Shown here: piece by piece, positions 20,829-29,712 of the stretch
Layout of the letters: every line of letters starts with the position of its first letter
Position numbering within the stretch: position 1 is the stretch's first letter
NCBI GenBank assembly: GCA_016187465.1
Contig: JACPJQ010000004.1
Span: 71,092-104,860 of the forward strand
Reading direction: 5' to 3'
Length of the DNA stretch: 33,769 bases
Source: Candidatus Woesearchaeota archaeon
GTDB lineage: Archaea; Nanobdellota; Nanobdellia; Woesearchaeales; GW2011-AR4
Position numbers and translations under genes: made by a program
The notes under the pieces: generated by a model
Told to the model about the DNA's origin: nothing
Databases searched by the model: none
The model's input: only the letters and a program-made list of their open reading frames with translations

Positions 20829-22334
20829 TTATCTTGAGACTATCACTTTCTTACCAAAATATGCCTTAAGAAGGTCTCTTGACTGCTGCGGAACGTTAAG
20901 GTTCGTATCGTAATAGTTCCTTGCATAAGCTTTTGTAAGCCTGCCTGAAACCGGAATTTCCCTTTCTACGCCGTTTTGCGTGTAAACAACCAACCCGTTA
21001 TCACCGCTTGATTCAAACCTTAAAGTGTCGCCTTTTTTTATGTTGTACACAATATCCACAATAGTATCGACTTGTTTATTTTCCGTGTCTGTCAATACTT
21101 TTGAATCAAGGCCCGAGTCAATCCATCCCCGTATTGCACGGTCTACAATCCACTTAAAATAGCTGTTATCTTCCAAAAATTTTTGGGTAAACTTCATCTC
21201 AGTCACTTTGTCATTGATTGTTTTTGAGAGTTCTTTTAGGTCATTATCGGAAGACAAATCCGGTTCGCGCCCGTATTTGTCAAGAAAAATGTTTTTTACT
21301 TCATTTAGCTGCTCCTTGTTCATATCAAGGATTGTTTCATATTTTCCGCTTTTTAAGCTGACTCCAGTTTGAACTAATGGGCCTCTGCAAATGCCTTGGG
21401 ACACTCTTCCGCTTATTTCAATTATCGCGCCTCCGGTTGCCATGTCTGTTAAGCAAATGCCGCCCTCTAAACTCGCCAATTCAGGCTCTTCTTGGGGATT
21501 CAATGCGTAAGTTTTTTCAGGAGCATCTTCATCTTTAATTTCAATTTTAGTTGCTGGTTGCCCTAAGGGCAGGTGTGCATAAGCGTTTCCATTGCCGTCA
21601 AATTCAAATTCAAAAGTTCCATCGACAATTTTTACTGCGCCGTCAACTGACACTATCCTAAACGGGTGATTTTCCAAAAATTCCATTTCCAAACCATTGC
21701 CAACAACTTCCAGTTCATCATTGTAAATTCTTATGAAATTATTTGCGTATGCATCATTTCCGTAATACAAATCAATGTCCTGAGATTCTGTTTTAACAAC
21801 AATTCCGCTGGTTTGAAATTGAGAATTTGGCTCTATCCTAAAATGGCTTGAATCAAAAATTGTCACTTCCCCGCTCAACAATAAATTTTTATCAAGCTGC
21901 AAATTATTCCCTTCAAATGTTATGCCATTTGTTCCGCCATCAAATTGCAAATCATTCAATATTGAGTTATCAGGAAACTTTATTTCAAATCCTCCGTTTT
22001 GCAGTGATTTAACTTCAGCACCCTCAAGGTATTCCACAGGAAAGCTGGAATCGCCATTTTTAAGGTATCCATTCTCGTAAGAAGCCTGCCCAAATGATGC
22101 ATCTAGGCTTTTTAATCCTTTTTCATTTGAGAATTCTTGGGAAAATAACTTAAGGCCGTCAGAACGGGCATAAACATTATTTTTCTGGTCTTCGGTAAAA
22201 TCCTGCCAATGCTCACGTGCCTTCTGGGGATTATCTATGAGATAGTCCGGGTCATTCCAATTGTCTTCCTGCGCAACAGCTGTGAAAATTATTAATAATA
22301 TAAAAATAATAAAAAAAGTGTATCTTTTAAGCAT
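20829..22334 (-). CDS. Secreted beta-rich protein, function unknown (501 aa)
   Basis: The N-terminus MLKRYTFFIIFILLIIFTAVAQE is a classical signal peptide. Residues about 80-290 contain repeated short beta segments (DNSILNDLQFDGGTNGITFEGNNL and similar spacing, N/G/D turns), suggestive of a beta-solenoid. The C-terminal part is helical, then ends in a beta-rich stretch with GDTLRFESSGDNGLVVYTQNGVE. Two cysteines (CLTDM, GICRG) may form a disulfide. The gene overlaps the previous one by eight bases, so the pair is co-translated. A surface or peptidoglycan-like layer role is possible, but nothing specific is recognised. Confidence 0.7.
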   Translation of the reverse strand: MLKRYTFFIIFILLIIFTAVAQEDNWNDPDYLIDNPQKAREHWQDFTEDQKNNVYARSDGLKLFSQEFSNEKGLKSLDASFGQASYENGYLKNGDSSFPVEYLEGAEVKSLQNGGFEIKFPDNSILNDLQFDGGTNGITFEGNNLQLDKNLLLSGEVTIFDSSHFRIEPNSQFQTSGIVVKTESQDIDLYYGNDAYANNFIRIYNDELEVVGNGLEMEFLENHPFRIVSVDGAVKIVDGTFEFEFDGNGNAYAHLPLGQPATKIEIKDEDAPEKTYALNPQEEPELASLEGGICLTDMATGGAIIEISGRVSQGICRGPLVQTGVSLKSGKYETILDMNKEQLNEVKNIFLDKYGREPDLSSDNDLKELSKTINDKVTEMKFTQKFLEDNSYFKWIVDRAIRGWIDSGLDSKVLTDTENKQVDTIVDIVYNIKKGDTLRFESSGDNGLVVYTQNGVEREIPVSGRLTKAYARNYYDTNLNVPQQSRDLLKAYFGKKVIVSR

Positions 22335-23094
22335 CTAAACCGCCTATGCTGTGAGCAAAATTGAATACAACATTCTTGTTGTCAATTTTTACTTTATCAT
22401 CCACAATTGTAATCAATATTGAGTCTTTGCCAAAGTTAACAACTGAAATGTTCAGTTCATTGAGGTAGGCATAATCAACAAGGCAGCTTACGCAAAGCTT
22501 TGCCGGATTATTGGCGAGAAGGCCTGAAATTTTGTCAGCTGTCAAGTAGACTGTGCTGTAGCGTGAAGGAATGGCTGCAGAAAATGAACTGTAAGACTTT
22601 GTTGAAGAGCCTGTCTTAACATTAATCGGAAATGTTACATCAAAAAGAACATGGCTTGGGAGTATTCTAGCTTTTGAAGTTGGCTTTTCAAAATTGGTTT
22701 CAAAGCCTTTTTCCTTTAGAATCTTAAAATCATCAACACATCTAATGATGTTCTCGTCTGCATTCAAGGAAATCTGCTCTTCTAATTTCTGAATTGAAGG
22801 CGTCAATTTGCTGTTGCCTTTTGAATATAGGGGGATTATAAAAAATGAATGGATAATTGAATTGCTAGTTTCATTGTAATAGCCTCCCTGAAAAGCCGTA
22901 TCCAAAACAGCTTCTTTCGCAGACAATTTTACGCATTCTTCTACATAATTAGCAAATTGCTTATAATCAGTTTCAGATAGTTTAGATGGCTGAATCTCTG
23001 CTTTTTGATTGTTATTTACATATAAAATAAAACTGGAAGATATAAGCACTATCAAAGCTATCAGGAAAAAGTAAGACATCTGCCCTTTTTTCAT
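22327..23094 (-). CDS. Membrane-anchored surface protein with pilin-like N-terminus
   Basis: From ATG 23094 the 255-residue product begins MKKGQMSYFFLIALIVLISSS, a short basic segment ending KGQ followed by a hydrophobic helix, resembling archaeal type IV pilin-like (class III) signals. The rest is extracytoplasmic, with CVSCLVDYAYL near residue 215. TTG 23106 would add four residues, but GGTATATAAAC at about 23113-23125 (minus) places the transcript start near 23096, favouring the leaderless ATG. It overlaps the secreted-protein gene downstream and probably works with it on the cell surface. Confidence 0.7.
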   Translation of the reverse strand: MKKGQMSYFFLIALIVLISSSFILYVNNNQKAEIQPSKLSETDYKQFANYVEECVKLSAKEAVLDTAFQGGYYNETSNSIIHSFFIIPLYSKGNSKLTPSIQKLEEQISLNADENIIRCVDDFKILKEKGFETNFEKPTSKARILPSHVLFDVTFPINVKTGSSTKSYSSFSAAIPSRYSTVYLTADKISGLLANNPAKLCVSCLVDYAYLNELNISVVNFGKDSILITIVDDKVKIDNKNVVFNFAHSIGGLDA

Positions 23095-23220
23095 TTTATC
23101 TTGCAATCTTTTAATTGTTTATATACCTGCCGTTTCTAATGAAATAACATAAAATAGAAATCTTTAAATACTAATTAGATAATGCAATATATATTCTGAA
23201 AACAATATTTTGGGGGTTTA

Positions 23221-23493
23221 ATGGGCAACAACAAGGAAATATTCAACGTGTTTTTCAGGGAAAAGCCTGCCATGATGCTCGTTGAGCTGAAAAATGCAAA
23301 AGGCGAGATTTATGCTTCTTCAATAGCAAAGACAGTTGACTGCACTTATTCCCATGTTGTCAAGATTCTTCAGGCGATGCAGAAAGCAGGCTTGATAAAT
23401 ATGGAAAGGCAGGGACGATTAAACCTTCTAACGCTCACCAAATCAGGACAGGAAGTGGCAGAGAAAATTGACGGCATAAGGGCTGTGCTGTGA
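23221..23493 (+). CDS. Winged-helix DNA-binding protein, MarR-like (90 aa)
   Basis: A small wHTH: SSIAKTVDCTYSHVVKILQAMQKAGLI is the helix-turn-helix, and RQGRLNLLTLTKSGQEVAEKI the wing and last helix. Such single-domain archaeal regulators often act as dimers on their own promoter. CTTTAAATACT at about 23163-23173 is the TATA, and GGGGG precedes ATG 23221. It is divergent from the surface-protein pair at 22327-23094, with about 125 bases between them, so it may control those genes. Confidence 0.8.
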   Translation: MGNNKEIFNVFFREKPAMMLVELKNAKGEIYASSIAKTVDCTYSHVVKILQAMQKAGLINMERQGRLNLLTLTKSGQEVAEKIDGIRAVL

Positions 23494-23648
23494 TTTTGAA
23501 TTCTTTTATTTAGCGTATGCAAAAGTTCAAGAAGAGAACGGGGTTCGATACTGGAATTTCGTAGGGCATTAGACGAAAATTTTTGAAAAGAAAAATAGCA
23601 AAGTTTTTATAGTTTAAAAATAAATCTGGTTTTGGGGCGATAAAATTT

Positions 23649-23780
23649 ATGGAAAAGCGAAAATATACACACACAAAAGACCGGGTTATTCCAGAAGAAC
23701 ATGGTAGTCCTTCGGATGAACTGAAACATGAAATATCTCCGGAATTTGGGCCATACAAGACCAAAAGAACGAAAAAATAA
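23649..23780 (+). CDS. Small hydrophilic protein, 43 aa
   Basis: ATG 23649 to TAA 23780 encodes 43 charged residues (MEKRKYTHTKDRVIPEEHGS at the start, YKTKRTKK at the end), probably disordered. TATAGTTTAAAAATAAA at about 23610-23626 is TATA-like and fits a short-leader transcript. Codon use looks coding (few rare triplets), but no homologue is recognised. Confidence 0.45.
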   Translation: MEKRKYTHTKDRVIPEEHGSPSDELKHEISPEFGPYKTKRTKK

Positions 23781-23839
23781 GAGGTACATGTGGAGCAATT
23801 TTTCTATTGATTTTTTTTGAATTAGATATTAGATTTTAA

Positions 23840-24319
23840 CTATTTCCAAATTTTTTTAATTAAAAAAGGCAATAATATGATGAAAGTCCATCCGAAATAG
23901 TATATTACTTTTTTATTGAAAAATTTATTGTATTTAATATTATTGACTCCAAATAAAACTATCCAAAATATTGGAGTTACAATCCAAAGCCAACCTATTC
24001 CATAAATAAGTTTTTTGTACCAAGCATCCAATACAAATTTGGTATCCAATTCTCTATTTGGATTCCTAATTAGAATCATGGGTACATATGACAAAATGGA
24101 ATATATACCCCACCGCCCAAGAAGTCTCCCTAATACAATACCGACTGGACTTTTAAATAATTCCAAAGAGGATTCGAGTAGAGCATAGACAAACCCAATG
24201 GCTAATGCTCCAAATTTTGTTGAGGTTAATAATTCTTTATAGGTTTTTTGCTTAATTCTTTCCCTGAATTTTGTTCCATCATCAACTAATAGTTCGGATT
24301 TAACATTATGATTCTTCAT
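23840..24319 (-). CDS. Hypothetical membrane protein, 159 aa
   Basis: Four hydrophobic segments are visible (FGALAIGFVYALLESSLELF, WGIYSILSYVPMILI, LIYGIGWLWIVTPIFWIVLFG, VIYYFGWTFIILLPFLI), with a hydrophilic N-terminus (VKSELLVDDGTKFRERIKQK). No family recognised. Upstream DNA is AT-rich but has no clear TATA at the usual distance. Confidence 0.6.
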   Translation of the reverse strand: MKNHNVKSELLVDDGTKFRERIKQKTYKELLTSTKFGALAIGFVYALLESSLELFKSPVGIVLGRLLGRWGIYSILSYVPMILIRNPNRELDTKFVLDAWYKKLIYGIGWLWIVTPIFWIVLFGVNNIKYNKFFNKKVIYYFGWTFIILLPFLIKKIWK

Positions 24320-24459
24320 TTTTGTGTTAATCTTTGGAGTTATATTCGTACCAATAAGTACCTAAGAATGTTATATTTCCCAATAATTTTCATTTGTTTT
24401 TTGGAAAAACACATTTCAGATTAGGGTATCTTCTTGGATATATTTAAAATTATTGAAGT

Positions 24460-24479
24460 GGGGCGGGTGGTGGGTGGGG
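24460..24479 (+). repeat. G-quadruplex-type tract, copy 1
   Basis: Four runs of three or four G separated by one to four bases (24460-24479) in otherwise AT-rich DNA. GGGCGGGTGGTGGG (24461-24474) recurs inverted at 32884-32897. It lies between the RecJ-like stop and the 23840-24319 gene, just after a TATA-like ATATATTTAAAAT (24439-24451). Confidence 0.75.
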
Positions 24480-24544
24480 ACGGCAGGGCTGGAGGATTGT
24501 TTTGATTTTTTAATCGTTAATGACGTATCTTATTCAATACAATC

Positions 24545-25963
24545 TCACTTAATCTTTTCTTCCATTGTATACTTCCCAAGAACTTCTTTCGCGGCATTTA
24601 CAAACTCAATTTCTTTGTTTGTCGGAATCACAGCTCCTGCTGCATTCTGATGGCCTCCAGACTCGGAGTTTCCTATGCCTTTGAGGGTTTCCTCAATAAT
24701 GTTCCTTAAATCAAAAGCGCCATTTACGTTATTCGTTGTCCTTAAAGAAATTTTTGTATTGCCGTCTAGGGCTTGCGCCATTGAAAGAATGAAAGTGTTG
24801 CTTGTCATTAAGTTTGATTTTGACAATATTGAGGCAAGCGTCCCTATCATTGTTGACATCACATTTGACTTGGCGTTAATAATCACAAATCCATTGCCCC
24901 AGAGCACATCATCGCTGAACTTGTTTTCATTGTACCAGTTTAATGCATGGACTATCTCTTTTTTGTAATCGCTTAAGCTCCTTATCGCCTGCTGCCTTAT
25001 TTTCTTGTCACCGAGGCATGTTCCTATGCCAAGCGAAGCCCTTCCCAGCCTTCCGCAGGCATTAAGCAAGGTTGCGAATTCTTTTGCATCCCTTGTGGGG
25101 CTTTCCTCTTCTTCATGTGGCAATATGTACAAATTGCCAAGCACATCATCAGGGTTGGATTCATTGAGCCTTTTCATAATAATGCCAGTAACCAGCTTCT
25201 TCATCTCTTCCTCATCCAGATGCACTATTTTTTTCCATCCTGAACCATTCCTTGGATCTATGCCTATCTGAGAAAGAAACTGGATTGCGCCGCTTTCGCT
25301 TCCGCTTACTCCCGGGATGTAAGGGTCTGTGCAGTACTCAAGAGCTTTGTGCAATGGCTTTGTCTGCGAGCCAAAAATCCTAAGCCCCTTGACAACCTTT
25401 ATCTTGCCTTTAGCAACCGCTATCCTGAGAATTTCATCATTCAGGCGCAAAAACCCGTTTTGCTCCTGCAAATCCCCTATTGCCCCTACAATTGCGATAT
25501 GCGCAATATCTTCCATGCTTTTGTCAACAGCGCACGCAAACTTAAAGACAACTCCTGCCCCGCTTATTTCCTTGCCGCCGTCAATCCCGCAAGTATGTGG
25601 ATTGACAAAGGTGACGCTTCCAAAATCGCTTGATTCAATGCTGTGGTGGTCAAGAACAAACACATTTTTGCCTTTGAGCAATTCCTTTATGTCGCTTAAT
25701 ACACCAGAGCCTATATCCGTGAAAATAAAGCAATTATAGGGCTCAGAGGCAAGCTGCCGCAAAACATCTGCGTTTAGCTGCTGCACAATTGATATAGAAT
25801 ATTTTCTGTTGTCATTATTCAGAAGCTTTATCATAATTGAGCATGCGCTTATGCCGTCAGCATCCAGATGGCTCACTACCCTCATAATCTCCTTTTTGTC
25901 AATCTTTTTGAACTCTTCAGCAGCATGTTTCAATTGCTCGTCAAACATCTCATAAGGATCCAT
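24545..25963 (-). CDS. DHH-family phosphoesterase, archaeal RecJ-like exonuclease
   Basis: RecJ homologues of archaea (GAN/RecJ) degrade single-stranded nucleic acid and can join the replisome with GINS. The 472-residue product (ATG 25963; GAGGTG eight bases upstream favours it over GTG 25972) has SHLDADGISA (motif I), VLDHHS (the DHH motif) and, in the C-terminal DHHA1 domain, SGGHQNAAGA. All metal-ligand positions seem intact. It lies upstream of no clear partner; uppS ends 56 bases before it. Confidence 0.92.
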   Translation of the reverse strand: MDPYEMFDEQLKHAAEEFKKIDKKEIMRVVSHLDADGISACSIMIKLLNNDNRKYSISIVQQLNADVLRQLASEPYNCFIFTDIGSGVLSDIKELLKGKNVFVLDHHSIESSDFGSVTFVNPHTCGIDGGKEISGAGVVFKFACAVDKSMEDIAHIAIVGAIGDLQEQNGFLRLNDEILRIAVAKGKIKVVKGLRIFGSQTKPLHKALEYCTDPYIPGVSGSESGAIQFLSQIGIDPRNGSGWKKIVHLDEEEMKKLVTGIIMKRLNESNPDDVLGNLYILPHEEEESPTRDAKEFATLLNACGRLGRASLGIGTCLGDKKIRQQAIRSLSDYKKEIVHALNWYNENKFSDDVLWGNGFVIINAKSNVMSTMIGTLASILSKSNLMTSNTFILSMAQALDGNTKISLRTTNNVNGAFDLRNIIEETLKGIGNSESGGHQNAAGAVIPTNKEIEFVNAAKEVLGKYTMEEKIK

Positions 25964-26019
25964 TAAAAGCACCTCAGAACCAATTTTCGGTAATCTCTAT
26001 CTTTTTATAATTTTTGATT

Positions 26020-26715
26020 TCACTCACCAAATCTCCTTTCCCTTCTCTTAAATTCTTCAATGCACTTTATCAAGTCTTTCTTTGTAAATTCGGGCCATAA
26101 TTTATCCAAGAATACAAACTCACTGTAAACACTTTGCCATGTAAGAAAATTGCTTGTTCTTGTCTCTCCTCCAGGCCTTATGACCATGTCAGGCTCGCTT
26201 TTAAGGTAGAGGTTTTCAGTTATGAGCTCTTCATCTATCTGGCTTGGCTTCAGGTTTTTTGTTTCTTTAATTATTTTTTTAAAAGCATCAACAATTTCCT
26301 GCCTGCCTCCGTAAGCCATTGCGAAATTGACAATAAAATTATTGTGATTTCTTGTTTTATACATTATCTCCTTCATAGATTTTCTAATATCCTTTGGAAA
26401 CATATCCAGCCTTCCAATCACATTAACCCGTATCCTATTTTTAAAGATGCTGCCCTTGTACTTCATATTGTTGAATTCGTTTTTGAAAATGTCAAACAAG
26501 AAGTTTTTTTCCTGTTTTGTTCTCTTGAAGTTTTCTGTTGAGAAGGAGTAAAGAGTAACCTCTTTGACGCCAAGCTCTCTGCACCATTCAAGAAGCTCCT
26601 CAAGCTTTTTCACTCCAAACTCATGTCCTTTCCACGGCTGCATTCCGAGTTTTTTGGCATATCTTCTGTTTCCGTCAAGAATAATTGCAATGTGCTTTGG
26701 GACTTTAGAAGGCAT
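26020..26715 (-). CDS. uppS: Isoprenyl (undecaprenyl-type) diphosphate synthase
   Basis: A cis-prenyltransferase that extends farnesyl- or geranylgeranyl-diphosphate; in archaea the product is a dolichol-like carrier for glycan transfer. The 231-residue protein has AIILDGNRRYAKKLG with the catalytic Asp near residue 14, TLYSFSTENF, and the C-terminal RPGGETRTSNFLTWQSVYSE and LWPEF segments. CTTATATAAACG at about 26734-26745 (minus) is a clear TATA. Length is normal. Confidence 0.96.
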   Translation of the reverse strand: MPSKVPKHIAIILDGNRRYAKKLGMQPWKGHEFGVKKLEELLEWCRELGVKEVTLYSFSTENFKRTKQEKNFLFDIFKNEFNNMKYKGSIFKNRIRVNVIGRLDMFPKDIRKSMKEIMYKTRNHNNFIVNFAMAYGGRQEIVDAFKKIIKETKNLKPSQIDEELITENLYLKSEPDMVIRPGGETRTSNFLTWQSVYSEFVFLDKLWPEFTKKDLIKCIEEFKRRERRFGE

Positions 26716-26806
26716 AAATAACGGTAAGAGTAATCGTTTATATAAGTTATGGATTTAGGAGCTTTCCACAAGAACTAGTAACTTTTGCATAAAAACTCTA
26801 TCAGTC

Positions 26807-27514
26807 TTAACGTCTATTTAGCCTAGTAACTACTGGTAATACTATCATTACAGGGGCAATAGCAACTATAATCCAAATAAACATATACTTACCCTTAATT
26901 CCGTAAGGCTCTGGCAAAAATACTCCAAGTAAAAGGACAATGAAAATCCATGGCAGGGTTAACTTCGTCCAATGGTTTACTTCAGGTGAACTATAGTTAA
27001 TAAAAGGACGTTCTTTTTCTAGGAACAAATCACTTGGCTTACCATCAGAAAGCAATTTTTCTTTTTTCAATTTTTTCATTAGTGAGATAAAACCCTCTTT
27101 TCTGGCTAAAAAACACCAGTATTTCTTACCATCTTTAGTTTTAACTATCAGAAAAGAAGTTGGTACTGACATTGTTGGACGACGAACAAGCTTGTTAAGT
27201 AAGATTATTTTTTTAATGTTGTTCCATGGAACAAAGACTGGAGGATTCAAGCGAATAGATGTATACTGGTCATCCTTTGGGTTTCCAACTCCAACACCAT
27301 ATTTAGTTATATATGTAAATCTAGGGAGCAATATCCCGATACAAAGATATACATAGAAGGCAAGCATCGCAAATGCCACTAATTTTCCAATAATTGCTCC
27401 CAACAGAAACATCGGAATTACAACTTTAATTATAACTAAAGTAAATGGGATAAAAAACAATATCAAGAGGATCCTAAACCAGTGTATGTCCTGCCAGATT
27501 ATATCTTTTGACAT
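26807..27514 (-). CDS. Hypothetical membrane protein with a PH-like core, 235 aa
   Basis: Two N-terminal membrane helices (ILLILFFIPFTLVIIKVVI and LVAFAMLAFYVYLCIGILL), a soluble beta-rich centre (PVFVPWNNIKKIILLNKLV, SFLIVKTKDGKKYWCFLARK) resembling bacterial PH-type domains, and two C-terminal helices. Function unknown. ATTTATTATAGG at about 27522-27533 (minus) gives a leaderless-style start at ATG 27514. Confidence 0.6.
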   Translation of the reverse strand: MSKDIIWQDIHWFRILLILFFIPFTLVIIKVVIPMFLLGAIIGKLVAFAMLAFYVYLCIGILLPRFTYITKYGVGVGNPKDDQYTSIRLNPPVFVPWNNIKKIILLNKLVRRPTMSVPTSFLIVKTKDGKKYWCFLARKEGFISLMKKLKKEKLLSDGKPSDLFLEKERPFINYSSPEVNHWTKLTLPWIFIVLLLGVFLPEPYGIKGKYMFIWIIVAIAPVMIVLPVVTRLNRR

Positions 27515-27618
27515 AATTGTGTCCTATAATAAATCTAGAATCTCTTAGTAATAAACTTTTCTGAAAAGAAGAGATTATTGTACAATTTCCCACCTATTCT
27601 GCAAAGCTGGATTTAGTC

Positions 27619-27852
27619 TTAAACCCTGGTCAAAAACATAACCCCCATAATAAAGCTTACAATTGAGTAAGAAAAAGCAATTGCCTCTGCATAATCAAAA
27701 AATCCAATTGAGACCTTGGGCTGGCTTAAAATGTTTGATATTACATTGCCGGTAATTTGAGAGCCGCTTCCATACTCTAAATCAATCCAAGTTGCTGCAG
27801 TCAATGAAAGCAGGCCGCTCGCAATTAAAAGCATGCCTATAAGTTTTACCAT
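27619..27852 (-). CDS. Small two-helix membrane protein, 77 aa
   Basis: Two hydrophobic helices (LIGMLLIASGLLSLTAATW; AIAFSYSIVSFIMGVMFL) flank an extracytoplasmic-looking segment with GSGSQITGNVI. The ITGNVI motif occurs in many DPANN surface proteins. TATATAAGTAAATC lies just upstream (about 27868-27881). No function recognised. Confidence 0.6.
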   Translation of the reverse strand: MVKLIGMLLIASGLLSLTAATWIDLEYGSGSQITGNVISNILSQPKVSIGFFDYAEAIAFSYSIVSFIMGVMFLTRV

Positions 27853-27871
27853 TCCAATGCCTTAAATAGAT

Positions 27872-28360
27872 TTACTTATATATTTTTCCAAATAAGCCAA
27901 CAAAAACTTCCTGCGGCACTTTAATGCCTGCTTCAACAAAAGCTCTTGCCAGCCTGTAACCGTCTAATTGCTCATCTCCCTCGCTCTTAAATTCAATAAG
28001 ATTTTTTAGAGTATTGCTGCACATGCACCCATCATTAATCCATAAGGCAACATTTTTTTTATTTTTTTGGATTTTAGTGTTGGTTAAGTCTATTAAGAAA
28101 TCCTCCTTTTTGACGTTAAACCTAAAAAGTTCCCACTCAACTAGGTCATTGATTATCTTATTTTTTTCATTACTTTCAATGTAGTTTTGAATGTCCTCTA
28201 TTTTGTGATATTGTTTAAAATCAACATTGTTAGTTAAATTAAACCTGTATGCCCTTCCGATATACTCTTTGACCTTTTGCCTGCTGCCTCGCCTCCTCCA
28301 CTCATTTTCAACTACATAGGCGTATTCCTTGCCTTTGATTTTCTTGATTCTGAAGAACAT
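27872..28360 (-). CDS. Conserved-looking unknown protein, 162 aa, transposase-like N-terminus
   Basis: The first 35 residues (FFRIKKIKGKEYAYVVEN, RRRGSRQKVKEYIG) resemble the small N-terminal domain found before IS4/IS1634-type transposases and in several archaeal unknowns. No DDE catalytic core follows. The rest is helical, with CMCSNTLKNLIEF and a closing AGIKVPQEVFVGLFGK. GCTTATAAATTC at about 28380-28391 is its TATA. It may be a domesticated fragment, but this is an inference. Confidence 0.55.
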   Translation of the reverse strand: MFFRIKKIKGKEYAYVVENEWRRRGSRQKVKEYIGRAYRFNLTNNVDFKQYHKIEDIQNYIESNEKNKIINDLVEWELFRFNVKKEDFLIDLTNTKIQKNKKNVALWINDGCMCSNTLKNLIEFKSEGDEQLDGYRLARAFVEAGIKVPQEVFVGLFGKIYK

Positions 28361-28463
28361 TAATTAAGTTAGGCACTATGAATTTATAAGCTTTTTGATG
28401 TATTTTAAGAATTATTTTCATATATGAACTCAGGATTAGACGAACTTTGTAAAAGTAAGAAAA

Positions 28464-28742
28464 TTACCTTATTGCGCCTGCAAATTCTTTCTTAAACTTT
28501 GCATTAGTCTTGTGCAATCGTTCAACAGCGTTAATTAAAGCGTTTTTAGGACTTTCTTCGCCATCAGTTTCAACTATCATCTGGGGCATGCTTATCTGCG
28601 GATGCCTTATGCTGTAAGTTGCTATCTTGACATGCTTATCATTCCATAACTCTGCTTTTAGTGCATTGCACAAAGTGTGGTCAGCGCCCTTCACTTCAAT
28701 TATCAGCCTGTTCTTTTTATCGTCGAGAATTTTTATTTCCAT
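28464..28742 (-). CDS. rpoL: DNA-directed RNA polymerase subunit L (RpoL/Rpb11)
   Basis: RpoL pairs with RpoD to form the platform on which the polymerase assembles. The 92-residue product has GADHTLCNALKAELW and YSIRHPQISMPQMIVETDG, the standard Rpb11/RpoL motifs, with the final helix NALINAVERLHKTNAKFK. Length is normal. TTTTTAAATAAGG at about 28765-28777 is the probable TATA. Confidence 0.96.
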   Translation of the reverse strand: MEIKILDDKKNRLIIEVKGADHTLCNALKAELWNDKHVKIATYSIRHPQISMPQMIVETDGEESPKNALINAVERLHKTNAKFKKEFAGAIR

Positions 28743-28830
28743 TGTATATGGCGATAGGGACTTTAACCTTATTTAAAAACCTTTTGCTGCATGGCTTTAT
28801 TTTTCAGCGCAAATCTACCGACGATAAAAA

Positions 28831-29463
28831 TTATTTTTGGCTCTCGAATCTTATGCAGCTTACTTTGATGCGATGAATCTGTCGTTGATGGAAAGAGAAA
28901 GTAGCCTTCAAGGGAAACTTAAAGTCCCAGATATGCGTGATTATGGCGTTTTTTTTGGCGGAAAAACGCTGCAAAAATTCCTTAGTCTCACTTTTATGGA
29001 AAGAATACACAACAGGAGCTGTTTCAAAGGCCTTTTCCAGGAAAATAGCGTCGGCATGGGCGTTTTTTGTTCCAAAAGGCGGGTTTTGAAGCACTACTTC
29101 GGCCTTGATTTTGAGCTCTTTGATGTCCTTGCAGATAAATTCAGCTTTTCCCAGACTATAACTCTCACTTTTCACCTTTAAAATGTTATTTTTAGCAATT
29201 TCAAGAGCTTTTTCATCAGAATCCACTAAGAATACTTGCTTTGCACCTAATAGTAGGGCTCCGATTCCCAGCATAGCTGTGCCGCATCCAAGGTCTGCTA
29301 TCACCTTTCCTTCTATATCCCCTAACAGATAGGCATTCCAAAGCACAGAAGCCCCTATTTCGCTATCCATCACATACTGCTCCTGCCTCACTTTTGGCTC
29401 GTAGAAGCCTCCTAAGAAGGATAAAGCTACTGCCAACCTTGATTTTGAGCTAATTTGCTTCAT
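28831..29463 (-). CDS. METTL5-like rRNA N6-adenine methyltransferase
   Basis: A Rossmann-fold SAM-dependent enzyme, 210 residues. Motif I VIADLGCGTAMLGIGAL binds SAM, VFLVDSDEKAL is motif II, and NPPFGT is the catalytic motif of N6-adenine methylases. The N-terminal QEQYVMDSEIGASVLW is typical of the METTL5/COG2263 group, which in eukaryotes methylates one adenine of 18S rRNA. A 16-base palindrome lies about 45-60 bases upstream of ATG 29463. Confidence 0.88.
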   Translation of the reverse strand: MKQISSKSRLAVALSFLGGFYEPKVRQEQYVMDSEIGASVLWNAYLLGDIEGKVIADLGCGTAMLGIGALLLGAKQVFLVDSDEKALEIAKNNILKVKSESYSLGKAEFICKDIKELKIKAEVVLQNPPFGTKNAHADAIFLEKAFETAPVVYSFHKSETKEFLQRFSAKKNAIITHIWDFKFPLKATFSFHQRQIHRIKVSCIRFESQK

Positions 29464-29507
29464 TCTTAACCCTCACTTTCCATGAATAAACTTTTGTTGT
29501 ATACATT

Positions 29508-29523
29508 TTTTCAATATTGAAAA
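29508..29523. promoter_or_regulatory. Perfect 16-base palindrome upstream of the methyltransferase
   Basis: TTTTCAATATTGAAAA reads the same on both strands. It lies 45-60 bases before the methyltransferase start on the minus strand, a place for an operator, but AT-rich palindromes also arise by chance. Confidence 0.4.
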
Positions 29524-29712
29524 TAAAGATTATGTATCCCTCATGATTTACCCTATTTTTTGTGTGATCCTCCATACAAATGAGCAAAATTGGTCATTTC
29601 CATGCTTTTATTTAATTTACTAAAATGGTCCAAAAATTTGTATCCATCTTTTAATTTTTAAAAATATTTTTGTGTATCATCTAATTTTCTATTTTTAAAA
29701 ATTTAATTTATC

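Noticed and set aside
24453-24650. 65-codon plus-strand frame over the G-rich tract
   Set aside because: It begins with TTG, is Trp/Gly-rich because of the G runs and overlaps the end of the RecJ-like gene antisense; no coding signal.
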